From: Pseudomonas syringae
GTDB lineage: Bacteria; Pseudomonadota; Gammaproteobacteria; Pseudomonadales; Pseudomonadaceae
NCBI RefSeq assembly: GCF_021605415.1
Contig: NZ_WKEQ01000034.1
Coordinates: 1 to 64,000, forward strand
Direction: 5' to 3'
DNA length: 64,000 bases
Shown: positions 1 through 7,990 of the stretch, in pieces
Position numbering within the stretch: the first letter of the stretch is position 1
How the letters are laid out: every line of letters starts with the position of its first letter
Made by a program: the position numbers and the translations under genes
Notes under the pieces: model-generated
What the model was told of the DNA's origin: nothing
The model's input: the letters and a program-made list of their open reading frames with translations, nothing else
Databases searched by the model: none

Positions 1-303
1 TGTGAGACCTGGCAAGCCAGCTCCCACAGGTTTTTGTACCGCCCCAGCCTGTGTGGACAGCCCGGACACTGTGAGACCTGGCAAGCCAGCTCCCACAGGT
101 TTTTGTACCGCCCCAGCCTGTGTGGACAGCCCGGACACTGTGAGACCTGGCAAGCCAGCTCCCACAGGTTTTTGTACCGCCCCAGCCTGTGTGGACGACC
201 CGGACACTGTGAGACCTGGCAAGCCAGCTCCCACAGGTTTTGTACCAGCCCCAGCCTGTGTGGACGACCCGGACACTGTGGGAGCTGGCTTGCCAGCGAT
301 AGC
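1..303. repeat. Tandem array of 69-bp REP-containing units
   Basis: Four head-to-tail units lie at 1-69, 70-138, 139-207 and 208-276. Each begins TGTGAGACCTGGCAAGCCAG and holds one REP half-site (GGCAAGCCAGCTCCCACAGG). Units 1 and 2 are identical; units 3 and 4 differ by a few bases, including a compensated -1/+1 change in unit 4. An inverted half-site (GGGAGCTGGCTTGCCAGCGA, 280-299) closes the array just beyond the stop of the MFS gene. The window edge cuts the left side, so the true copy number may be higher. Confidence 0.9.
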
Positions 304-305
304 AA

Positions 306-1655
306 TCAGGCAGTCACCGCCGAACCTTCAGGCTTAACCACCGCCACCAACCCATCCTTCATTCGCTGTGCATCCCGGACAAAACACCGCGATGCCATAA
401 ACAGAAACACCATCGTCAAGAACAGCGCCACTGGAATCAGGTACATCGCGTCATGCAGCCCGACAGCCTTGAACGCTTCGGTCATTTCGCCAGCGCCGGC
501 CAACAGCATTGCCGAATGGGCGAAGTGATCGGACAAACCGCCGACGACAACCGGCCCCAAACCACCGCCAAGCAGATACAACCCGGCAAAGAACAACGCC
601 ATCGCCGTGGCGCGCAAACGCGGTTCGACCACGTCCTGAATGGCGGTGTAAACGCAGGTGTAGAAGTTGTAAGCAAACAACCAGCCGACACTGAACACCG
701 CGACGAATACACCGATCTCAATGCGCCCGGCATGCAACGCCCACGCGGTGCACAGCGTCGAGATAATCAGGCTGAACGCCGCGAACAATAGCCGCCCGTT
801 CGCCACGCGCAGGTGAATCTTGTCAGCGATCCAGCCACCCAGGGTCAAGCCGACCAGCCCGGTAACGCCTACGATCACCCCGGTGGCTACCGCCGCTTCC
901 TGCAACGGCATCTGGAAATAACGTTGCAGCATCGGCACCAGAAACGAGTTGCAGGCATAGGTGGCGAAGTTGAAGCACAACCCCGCCATCACCAGCCACA
1001 AAAAGGTCGGCACCGCCAGAATCCGCCGGATCGGCTTATCGACCTTCTCTTGCGAGACCTGCACGGTTTCCGCCGCGCCGCGCTTCGGTTCCTTGATGAA
1101 AAACATGAACACCGCCAGCACCAGCCCCGGCACCGCAGCGATAAAGAACGGTGCGCGCCAGCTGCCGAACGCGTGAACCATCCATCCAATGGTGAAGAAC
1201 GCCAGCAACAACCCCAGGGGCAAACCGAGCATGAAAATGCCCATGGCCCGGGCGCGGCGATGGGCCGGAAACAGGTCGCCGATCAGCGAGTTGGCCGCCG
1301 GCGCGTAACTGGCTTCGCCGATGCCAATGCCCATGCGCACTATCAAAAAGGTCCAGAAACTGCCGACCAGCCCGTTGACCGCCGTCAGCGCGCTCCAAGT
1401 TGCCAGGCCCCAGCCCATCAGTTTGCGCCGCGATCCGGTGTCAGCCATACGCCCCAGCGGAAGTCCGGCGATGGCATAAACGATGGTGAATGCCGTGCCG
1501 ACGATTCCCAATTGAAAGTCGCTGAGGTGCCATTCCATGCGAATCGGTTCGATGATGATCGCGGGAATGGTGCGGTCGAAGAAATTGAACAGGTTGGCCA
1601 GAAACAGCAGGAACAGAATGCGCCAGGCATTCGCCGCTTGGGTCGAGTTCTGTAT
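306..1655 (-). CDS. MFS transporter (start codon uncertain)
   Basis: Twelve-helix-type major facilitator transporter for an unidentified small organic solute in the inner membrane. The MFS signature between helices 2 and 3 is visible (GRMADTGSRRKLMG), and Pro/Gly-rich hydrophobic helices continue to the end. The first in-frame ATG is at 1538 and gives 410 aa, but the frame stays open upstream and encodes a typical first helix (LFLLFLANLFNFFDRTIPAI) that an MFS protein needs. Upstream of it the frame reads ...GGA CCC ATA CAG AAC TCG..., so the expected start appears as ATA at 1655-1653, and no ATG, GTG or TTG lies between it and the in-frame TGA. Either a rare ATA/CTG start is used, the start has mutated, or the protein is truncated. 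The substrate cannot be read from sequence. Confidence 0.8.
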   Translation of the reverse strand: MQNSTQAANAWRILFLLFLANLFNFFDRTIPAIIIEPIRMEWHLSDFQLGIVGTAFTIVYAIAGLPLGRMADTGSRRKLMGWGLATWSALTAVNGLVGSFWTFLIVRMGIGIGEASYAPAANSLIGDLFPAHRRARAMGIFMLGLPLGLLLAFFTIGWMVHAFGSWRAPFFIAAVPGLVLAVFMFFIKEPKRGAAETVQVSQEKVDKPIRRILAVPTFLWLVMAGLCFNFATYACNSFLVPMLQRYFQMPLQEAAVATGVIVGVTGLVGLTLGGWIADKIHLRVANGRLLFAAFSLIISTLCTAWALHAGRIEIGVFVAVFSVGWLFAYNFYTCVYTAIQDVVEPRLRATAMALFFAGLYLLGGGLGPVVVGGLSDHFAHSAMLLAGAGEMTEAFKAVGLHDAMYLIPVALFLTMVFLFMASRCFVRDAQRMKDGLVAVVKPEGSAVTA

Positions 1656-1957
1656 GGGTCCGTCTCATTTATTGTTATTGGGGCTTCACTGCCAGCGCAT
1701 CCGAGCCCGGAACCTGCAATCTAGTCAGCCGCGCGAGGCCTGTCTGTCATCATTCGTCAGCCTGATACCGGGCCATGGCACTGTAAAGAAACGTAAGCCC
1801 TTGATAAGTCGAGAGACGCCCGAAAACAGGGGCTTTTCCTGAAAAATCCGGCAATGAAAATATACTTCGCCGCCCCCCTTCCCAAGCGCTTGGCGAAGCC
1901 TAGAATAGCCGCCGGTTCCGTCCGGTTCCGCCCCCTCACCTCCTTTGATGCCTCCCC
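1656..1957. other. Divergent intergenic region, MFS / YkgJ-like gene
   Basis: About 300 bp between two divergent genes. The only distinct signal is the A-rich stretch AATAACAATAA on the minus strand just upstream of the MFS coding region (listed separately). No gene or strong hairpin was recognised. Confidence 0.5.
1669..1679 (-). promoter_or_regulatory. Candidate Hfq/Crc CA-motif in the MFS leader
   Basis: On the minus strand the sequence reads AATAACAATAA, a match to the AAnAAnAA pattern bound by Hfq with Crc in Pseudomonas catabolite repression. It ends about 14 nt before the apparent start position at 1655, where such motifs act by blocking ribosome entry. The assignment is by motif and position only. 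Confidence 0.35.
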
Positions 1958-2326
1958 ATGTCCGAAGTCAGTCCGTGTCTGAATTGCGGTGCCTGCTGTT
2001 CCCATTTCCGTGTGTCTTTTTTCTGGGGAGAATGCACCTCCGCCGGCGGCATTGTGCCCGATGAACTGGTCACCCAGATCACGCCCAGCCGCGTGGCCAT
2101 GATTGGCACCGATTGCAAACCCGTGCGCTGCACCGCCCTGACCGGCGAAGTCGGCAGCACGGTGCAATGTTCGATCTATGAGAAACGCTCCAGCACCTGC
2201 CGCGAGTTCGAAGCATCGTGGGAAAGCGGCGAGCACAATGTCGATTGCGACGCCGCTCGAGCAGCCTTCGGTCTGGCGCCGCTTGAGTCGCACTGGAACG
2301 AAATCCCATATGACCAGAGCGCCTGA
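1958..2326 (+). CDS. YkgJ family cysteine cluster protein
   Basis: Small cytoplasmic protein of 122 aa. It has the N-terminal cluster C-x2-C-x2-CC (residues 7, 10, 13, 14) followed by Cys at about 26, 53, 58, 70 and 80, the arrangement of the YkgJ/UPF0153 family, which is thought to bind a metal (zinc or an Fe-S cluster). Its biochemical role is unknown. The ATG at 1958 is the only sensible start because the cluster begins at residue 7; the ribosome site before it is weak. It stands alone between two minus-strand genes. Confidence 0.85.
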   Translation: MSEVSPCLNCGACCSHFRVSFFWGECTSAGGIVPDELVTQITPSRVAMIGTDCKPVRCTALTGEVGSTVQCSIYEKRSSTCREFEASWESGEHNVDCDAARAAFGLAPLESHWNEIPYDQSA

Positions 2327-2364
2327 GCAGTCATAGCCTAAACAGCGAAAACGCACCTGTCCGG

Positions 2365-3261
2365 TCAGTCCTCCGCGCCTGGCGCGCGATACATTTGCAC
2401 CAGTGTTGCAGGATCCTTCTGCAGAAAGCCTTGGGCCCCATGCAGGCGCATCAGTTGTGCGGCCAATCCGCTTATCGGCGTGGCCGAACCCTGTTCGCGG
2501 GAGAATTTCACGGCGGTGTCGAGATCCTTGAGCAGCGTGCGCACGTGCCACTTCACCGGTTCGAATTGGCTTTGCGCCATTTGCGGAGCGAGGATTTGCA
2601 AGGGTTTTGAATCGGCAAAACCGCCCGCCAGCGCTTCGGCGATGAGGCTGGCATCGACTCCGGATTTTTCGGCCAGCGCCACCACTTCGGCGATGACCAA
2701 CGCGTTACAGGCCACGATCATCTGATTGCAGGCCTTGGTCACCTGACCGGCGCCAACCCCGCCCATGTGCGTGACGCGTTGGCCGAGACTCAGCAGCACC
2801 GGGCGCACACGCGCCAGATCCGCCACGTCACCGCCGACCATGATTGCCAGACTTCCCGCCTCGGCGCCGACCACACCACCAGACACCGGCGAATCGAGCC
2901 AGCCCATGCCGGTTTTACTCAGCAGTTCGGCGGCCATCTCCCGTGTGGAGGTGGGTTCCAGACTGGAGAAATCGACCAGCAATTGACCGCTCTTTGCACC
3001 CTCGGCAACGCCGCCCGAGCCAAACACCACCTCACGCACCACCGCCGTATCGGCCAGGCACAGCATCACCACATCGGCGTGCTCGCACAGCTCGGCAGGC
3101 GAATTCACCTGGCGGGCACCGGCCGCCACCAGCGGTGCGCATTTCTCGGGATTGCGGTTCCACACCGTCAGCGGATAGCCCGCCGCGAGCAGGCGTCGGC
3201 ACATCGGCAGACCCATCAGGCCGATTCCGGCGAACCCCAACGAAGGTAGCGTTGACATCAT
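2365..3261 (-). CDS. NAD(P)-dependent beta-hydroxyacid dehydrogenase
   Basis: Protein of 298 aa in the 3-hydroxyisobutyrate / 2-hydroxy-3-oxopropionate (tartronate semialdehyde) dehydrogenase family. The N-terminal Rossmann motif is GFAGIGLMGLPMCRRL. The substrate-binding DSPVSGGVVGAEAG segment lies near residue 120, and the catalytic Lys follows in GQVTKACNQ at about residue 170. The length is normal for the family. The physiological substrate cannot be chosen: there is no glycerate, tartronate or valine pathway gene alongside. It reads divergently from the tubulin-like gene. Confidence 0.85.
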   Translation of the reverse strand: MMSTLPSLGFAGIGLMGLPMCRRLLAAGYPLTVWNRNPEKCAPLVAAGARQVNSPAELCEHADVVMLCLADTAVVREVVFGSGGVAEGAKSGQLLVDFSSLEPTSTREMAAELLSKTGMGWLDSPVSGGVVGAEAGSLAIMVGGDVADLARVRPVLLSLGQRVTHMGGVGAGQVTKACNQMIVACNALVIAEVVALAEKSGVDASLIAEALAGGFADSKPLQILAPQMAQSQFEPVKWHVRTLLKDLDTAVKFSREQGSATPISGLAAQLMRLHGAQGFLQKDPATLVQMYRAPGAED

Positions 3262-3457
3262 TTAGCCTCCTTTTGATTAAAGATCGCCGAATAATGGCCG
3301 ATCCTTCCTCAATCAGGAAAGGATTCCCCCGGACGATATACAGGCCACCCACCTGAAGCCGGGCCCAATACGCGCAGCAAAAAGACGCGAGATCCCATTC
3401 CGTGAGGCTCGATGAGCGCACTCGTCGAACCGACCCTGTCCAGGTACATGGCGCACA

Positions 3458-5659
3458 ATGACTTCTAAAAATAAAACGGCCACTGCGGTATCCGATCTGA
3501 CTTTGAGCCCGGCGGCCAACGCCCCCGCGTCCATGAAGCCATTGCTCCCCTCGCGTCCGCTGGGAACCCAGCAATACCTGTACTTCACCGAAACCAATAC
3601 CGACCGCATCCTCGACAACCTCGACGGCTTGCGTGACCTGGTGTTCCCGCGCCCGCCGCGTCTGGAAGGCGATAACGAGCAGCACAACGATCAGGAATTT
3701 CCGTCGGTATGCCTGATCGGGCTCGGTCGGTGTGGTTCAAACATTGCGCTGGACGTGGCGGAACTGGTGTACAACGCCCGCAAGTTCTACCTCAACGAAT
3801 TCAACAACGAAGATCGCCTGTCGCCGGACAAGCGCTACGCCGAAAAAGGCTACAGCCCGGCGCAGTGGATCAAGAACAACCTGCGGCTCGGCCCGAACAA
3901 GGCCAGCAAACCAGTGTTCCTCGTTGAACCGCTGGTGATGCTTGGCGACCTGGACAAGGACATCGCCGGGCGCATCCGTTTCTCGCGCAAGGGCGAAAAA
4001 AGCGGTTTCCTGCGCGATTACAGCAAAATGAAAATCATGGACTTGTCCGAAGTCCACGCCGGTGGCGCCGGTAACGCGCCGATCCTCGGCCAGTACCTGG
4101 CGAAGATCATCCTCAACAAGGACACCCAGCGCTTCTCCAGCCCTGACTGGAAAATGATCCACTCGTACTTGATCGACAGCTGCGGCATCAAGGCCAACCA
4201 GTCGCGCCTGTATTTCTCGATCTTCAGTGCCGGCGGCGGTACCGGTTCCGGCATGGCCTCGGAGTTCGGCCTGGCCCAGCAGCACTCGTACATGAACAAG
4301 ACGTTCGACACCAAACCGATGGATGAGCACGACGGCAAAAGCGGTCACTCGTTTGTCTTCGAACCGATCTTCACCAGTGGCATCTGCGTGCTGCCGAACA
4401 TCTCCGACCATCGCAGCGAAATGTCCGAGGCGCTGCACATCAACGCCGGACGTCTGCTGTGCAAATACCTGTCGGAGGAATGGGACTTTTCCTACAACTT
4501 CGCCAATGAAGACAGCAGCGAAGCCAGCGTCATGGGCCGTATCCGCCCATGGAACGCGATGATGCTGATCTCCAACGACATCATGCGTTACGCCGAAGAA
4601 AGCGATGACGGCAACATCCAGAACATCGATGTCAATGCGATGGAAAAACACGCCAACCAATACATCTCGCAGCAGATCTTCAACATTCTGACTGCGCAGG
4701 CCGTCACGACCGACTACGACCAGAACTATTTCCGCCGCGCGGGCATCGACATCGGCGAAACCATTCGCCTCGACGCCAACGACCTGTTCATGAGCCTCGC
4801 CGGCCCGGTGGCGATTGCCTACGCCGAATCCGTGGTGCCGGAAACCCCGCCGCCGAGCAGCGACAAATTCAAGGTGTTCGAGAAAGAGCCGCAGCGCCTG
4901 AACATTGATGACCTGTTCTTCCGCTCCATCGACCTCCCCCACTTCAACAAAGTGACGCAGGCCATCGAAGGCATCAGCCTGCTGCCGATCGAGTCCAAGC
5001 GCTATCGCGCCTCGCTGGAGCAGTACAAGAACTCCGGTTACGACGCCGCTGCGCTGCACGACCTGCACTTCTTCAAGAACTGCTCGTCGGTGGTGTCGAT
5101 CGTCTCGCTGCCAAAAGACTACAAGCTGTCGTACATGGATTTGAACCGGTTGAAGACCCACCTCAACAGCCTGTTCCCCAACACCACACTCAAGCGTTAC
5201 GCGCTGGTCATCGGCGCTTCGGCCAACCTGTCGCTGACCACGTTAATCGCCAAGAGCCCGTGCCTGTCGGACGATTTCCTGACCCTGATCGTGGCCTTCA
5301 TCAAGCGCTGCTTCGCCAAGAACGCTTACCGCTTCGACGAAACCCTCGACAACTCGATCCTCGATTTCATCATCAACGAAGAATTCGACGAAGACCGCAT
5401 CGACGATTTGCTCAACGAATTCGAAAACCCGGCGAAAATCCTCGACACCAACTGGTACGCGATCAAGCCGATGTACGAGAAGAAGTACCGCGAGTTGATT
5501 AACGACAAAGAGAAGTTTGTCTCGATCAACGACATTCGCTTGTCGCGCGATTGCGTGAAGAAGTCGATCAAGTACCTGCGTGAAATTTACCGTCACCGGA
5601 TTGGCAAGACCAAGGTGATTTCGCTGAACAACCATACCGGGAAGACGTATTCGGTGTGA
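3458..5659 (+). CDS. Tubulin-like GTPase (Tubulin_2-type), large
   Basis: Protein of 733 aa, almost twice the length of FtsZ. After a disordered N-terminal ~80 residues comes a nucleotide-binding strand-loop FPSVCLIGLGRCGSN (81-95), and then the tubulin/FtsZ signature loop SAGGGTGSGMASEF (257-270) with the GGGTGSG motif at 259-265. The rest is a long alpha/beta region with an acidic stretch (EEFDEDRIDDLLNEFE) near 640. This fits the poorly characterised bacterial 'tubulin-like' family (Pfam Tubulin_2) rather than FtsZ, whose division cluster is absent here. Expected activity is GTP binding and perhaps polymerisation; the cellular role is unknown. The gene is monocistronic, with a REP pair and a hairpin downstream. 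Confidence 0.8.
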   Translation: MTSKNKTATAVSDLTLSPAANAPASMKPLLPSRPLGTQQYLYFTETNTDRILDNLDGLRDLVFPRPPRLEGDNEQHNDQEFPSVCLIGLGRCGSNIALDVAELVYNARKFYLNEFNNEDRLSPDKRYAEKGYSPAQWIKNNLRLGPNKASKPVFLVEPLVMLGDLDKDIAGRIRFSRKGEKSGFLRDYSKMKIMDLSEVHAGGAGNAPILGQYLAKIILNKDTQRFSSPDWKMIHSYLIDSCGIKANQSRLYFSIFSAGGGTGSGMASEFGLAQQHSYMNKTFDTKPMDEHDGKSGHSFVFEPIFTSGICVLPNISDHRSEMSEALHINAGRLLCKYLSEEWDFSYNFANEDSSEASVMGRIRPWNAMMLISNDIMRYAEESDDGNIQNIDVNAMEKHANQYISQQIFNILTAQAVTTDYDQNYFRRAGIDIGETIRLDANDLFMSLAGPVAIAYAESVVPETPPPSSDKFKVFEKEPQRLNIDDLFFRSIDLPHFNKVTQAIEGISLLPIESKRYRASLEQYKNSGYDAAALHDLHFFKNCSSVVSIVSLPKDYKLSYMDLNRLKTHLNSLFPNTTLKRYALVIGASANLSLTTLIAKSPCLSDDFLTLIVAFIKRCFAKNAYRFDETLDNSILDFIINEEFDEDRIDDLLNEFENPAKILDTNWYAIKPMYEKKYRELINDKEKFVSINDIRLSRDCVKKSIKYLREIYRHRIGKTKVISLNNHTGKTYSV

Positions 5660-5687
5660 TCCTGCACCGCGTCGCCCCTTCGCTGGC

Positions 5688-5768
5688 AAGCCAGCCCCAC
5701 AGGTTTCGTGCCGATCATTAATATTGCGTTCGACACAGAACTTGTGGGAGTTGGCTTGCCAGCGATGA
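5688..5768. repeat. Inverted REP pair
   Basis: CGCTGGCAAGCCAGCCCCAC near 5691 and its inverted partner GTGGGAGTTGGCTTGCCAGC near 5745 form a REP doublet downstream of the tubulin-like gene, able to fold as one hairpin. Confidence 0.8.
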
Positions 5769-5814
5769 GGCCCTTCAAAGCAAAACAAAACTGACATTCC
5801 AACATCTAGAAACA

Positions 5815-5840
5815 ATTAAGCAGCCCGCCGGCTGCTTAAT
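5815..5840. terminator. 11-bp perfect stem-loop, probable terminator
   Basis: ATTAAGCAGCC (5815-5825) pairs perfectly with GGCTGCTTAAT (5830-5840) around a 4-nt loop. It lies in the convergent gap between the tubulin-like gene and the DUF2288 gene. A/T pairs at the base may substitute for a U tract. Nothing else was recognised from 5841 to 5973. Confidence 0.55.
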
Positions 5841-5973
5841 AAACTGTTCCCGTTACGTTTACGTCACCGTGATGCCGGGTCCGCTTGTGGCGTTTCTCTA
5901 CGGCAAGATGCCATCACGCTACTCCGCTACACACTTTCGGCCGCCTCAGTGGCGCACCGAAATGATGCGCGCA

Positions 5974-6279
5974 TTATTGTGATGCTCTTTCCTGGATCAG
6001 AATCCATGGCGAAACCACCACTGCCCACAGCTCTGGATCCCGCTCAAAAAGATCCAGCGCCCGCGTTTCAGACAGCTTGGCGACTTTGTCTTCGGCTAGC
6101 CAGGCAGCCACTTTGGCGCCTTCATCCGATGCCACGGCCTCAGCGGCGGCGATCAAATCCAGCGACGGGTCGACCCATAACAGGGCACCCTTGGCGAAGA
6201 ACGGTTCGAGCTCCTTCCAGGTAATCGATGCCGTTTCTCCAAGCAGCTTGGCATAGAGGGTGCTAGGTTCTTCATTCAT
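5974..6279 (-). CDS. DUF2288 domain-containing protein
   Basis: Acidic, probably cytoplasmic protein of 101 aa. The region STLYAKLLGETASITWKELE, then FFAKGALLWVDPSLDLIAAAEAVA, matches the small DUF2288 family, which has no known function. The chosen start is the ATG at 6279. A longer reading begins upstream at 6543, but that extra segment is Arg/Cys-rich, low in family likeness and overlaps the control region of braC, so it is rejected. The gene converges on the tubulin-like gene. Confidence 0.75.
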   Translation of the reverse strand: MNEEPSTLYAKLLGETASITWKELEPFFAKGALLWVDPSLDLIAAAEAVASDEGAKVAAWLAEDKVAKLSETRALDLFERDPELWAVVVSPWILIQERASQ

Positions 6280-6630
6280 GGGTTTCTGTCCGGAAAAGAA
6301 ATCGACGCAAATGATAACGTCGGTAGTCCCGCAGAAAAACCCGGTTGCAAATGGCTTCACCGAACGAAAAGAGCAGGAACGCCAAGGAATGCTGCCGATT
6401 GGGGCATAACCCCACGAACGCCCCGCCGCAATTCTGTCTTTTTCATTCAAAAAAGCGACACCCTCTTGTTTTGTCCCCCGGCGCCAGCTTCCCAGTTCAA
6501 CAACCGGCGCTCTACACTGTACCGGTACAGTTGTCGGGGGCATTTCCGCAGGGTATCGCCAGATATCTGACCGGTTCTGCTGCTACGGCGCCAGAACTCT
6601 AAAAAAATACAACAGTAAGAGTGGAGCACT
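6280..6630. other. Control region between DUF2288 gene and braC
   Basis: About 350 bp between divergent genes. It holds a 16-bp perfect palindrome at 6516-6531 (listed separately) and, just before braC, the A-rich segment AAAAAAATACAACAG at 6600-6614. No open frame with coding character was found. Confidence 0.5.
6516..6531. promoter_or_regulatory. 16-bp perfect palindrome, candidate operator for the bra operon
   Basis: ACTGTACCGGTACAGT is perfectly self-complementary and lies 100 bp upstream of the braC start, a usual distance for a dimeric repressor or activator site. The protein that would bind is not known. Confidence 0.4.
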
Positions 6631-7758
6631 ATGACTAAGGCTACTAAGCAGATTTCCAAACTGTTTGCCGCTATGGTTCTGGCCGGGGTTGCCAGCCATT
6701 CGTTCGCTGCCGATACCATCAAGATCGGTATCGCCGGCCCTAAGACCGGCCCTGTAGCCCAATACGGCGACATGCAGTTCAGTGGCGCAAAAATGGCCAT
6801 CGAGCAAATCAACGCCAAGGGCGGCGTAGATGGCAAGAAACTCGAAGCCGTTGAATACGACGATGCCTGCGATCCGAAACAAGCGGTAGCCGTTGCGAAC
6901 AAGGTCGTCAACGACGGCGTCAAGTTTGTGGTCGGTCACCTGTGCTCCAGCTCCACCCAACCGGCTTCGGACATCTACGAAGACGAAGGCGTGATCATGA
7001 TCACCCCGGCCGCCACCAGCCCGGACATCACCGCCCGTGGTTACAAAATGGTATTCCGTACCATCGGTCTGGACAGCGCCCAGGGCCCTGCCGCCGGTAA
7101 CTACATCGCCGATCACGTGAAACCGAAAATCGTTGCTGTTCTGCACGACAAACAGCAATACGGTGAAGGCATCGCCACCGCCGTTAAGCAAACCCTCGAG
7201 AAGAAAGGCACCAAGGTTGCCGTGTTCGAAGGCATCAACGCCGGCGACAAGGACTTCTCCTCGATCATTGCCAAGCTCAAGCAAGCCAACGTCGACTTCG
7301 TCTACTACGGCGGCTACCACCCTGAGCTGGGCCTGATCCTGCGTCAGTCCGCTGAAAAAGGCCTGAAAGCCAAGTTCATGGGTCCGGAAGGCGTGGGTAA
7401 CGACTCGATCTCGCAGATCGCCAAAGAAGCTTCCGAAGGTCTGCTGGTAACCCTGCCGAAATCCTTCGACCAGGATCCGGCCAACGTCGCCCTGGCTGAC
7501 GCGTTCAAAGCGAAGAAAGAAGATCCGAGCGGTCCGTTTGTGTTCCCGGCCTACTCGGCTGTTCAGGTCATTGCCGGTGGTATCGAAGCCGCCAAGTCGG
7601 AAGACTCTGCCAAAGTGGCTGAAGCCATCCACGCAGGCACCTTCAAGACCCCGACCGGCGACCTGAGCTTCGACGCCAAGGGCGACCTGAAAGACTTCAA
7701 ATTCGTGGTTTACGAGTGGCACTTCGGCAAACCTAAAACTGAAGCTTCGCCTCAGTAA
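6631..7758 (+). CDS. braC: Branched-chain amino acid ABC transporter, periplasmic binding protein
   Basis: Periplasmic receptor that delivers Leu/Ile/Val to the BraDEFG importer. The 375-aa product has a Sec signal peptide (KLFAAMVLAGVASHSFA, cleavage near residue 26) followed by the mature start DTIKIGIAGPKTGPVAQYGD typical of LivJ/BraC. LCSSSTQPASDIY and QQYGEGIATA are family ligand-lobe segments. A good ribosome site (GAGTGGAG) precedes the ATG. It is the first gene of a five-gene operon; a strong hairpin at 7783-7813 between it and braD would let the receptor be made in excess of the membrane parts. Confidence 0.95.
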   Translation: MTKATKQISKLFAAMVLAGVASHSFAADTIKIGIAGPKTGPVAQYGDMQFSGAKMAIEQINAKGGVDGKKLEAVEYDDACDPKQAVAVANKVVNDGVKFVVGHLCSSSTQPASDIYEDEGVIMITPAATSPDITARGYKMVFRTIGLDSAQGPAAGNYIADHVKPKIVAVLHDKQQYGEGIATAVKQTLEKKGTKVAVFEGINAGDKDFSSIIAKLKQANVDFVYYGGYHPELGLILRQSAEKGLKAKFMGPEGVGNDSISQIAKEASEGLLVTLPKSFDQDPANVALADAFKAKKEDPSGPFVFPAYSAVQVIAGGIEAAKSEDSAKVAEAIHAGTFKTPTGDLSFDAKGDLKDFKFVVYEWHFGKPKTEASPQ

Positions 7759-7782
7759 AGCGTTGCCTGACTGACTGCCAAT

Positions 7783-7813
7783 AAAGCCCACGGCGTGCCG
7801 TGGGCTTTGTTTT
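7783..7813 (+). terminator. Terminator/attenuator after braC
   Basis: AAAGCCCACGGC pairs with GCCGTGGGCTTT around a 2-nt loop, followed by a T-rich stretch. Being inside the operon it should act as a partial terminator between receptor and transporter genes. Residues 7814-7990 up to braD hold no recognised feature. Confidence 0.85.
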
Positions 7814-7990
7814 AGAACTGTATCTGGGCCGCGCTGGCGTGATCCGCCAGTCTCCCCACCTGAAAATCTCAAAACCGTCATCAGCGGTTCGCTGGCAAAA
7901 CCCGGATTCGAAGTGGATATAGATCCATGGGGCCGGGCGGGAAAATGACTCCACCAGTGAAATGCGTATCAGGTTTTTAGGAGCGCTGTA

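Noticed and set aside
1..303. CRISPR array.
   Set aside because: The units are direct tandem copies with no unique spacers between repeats and no cas genes nearby.
2..337. Frame open through the tandem repeat, coding a 23-residue periodic peptide.
   Set aside because: The 69-bp unit is divisible by three, so any stop-free unit gives an open frame. It is open in more than one frame, has no signal, and the DNA is REP-type intergenic repeat.
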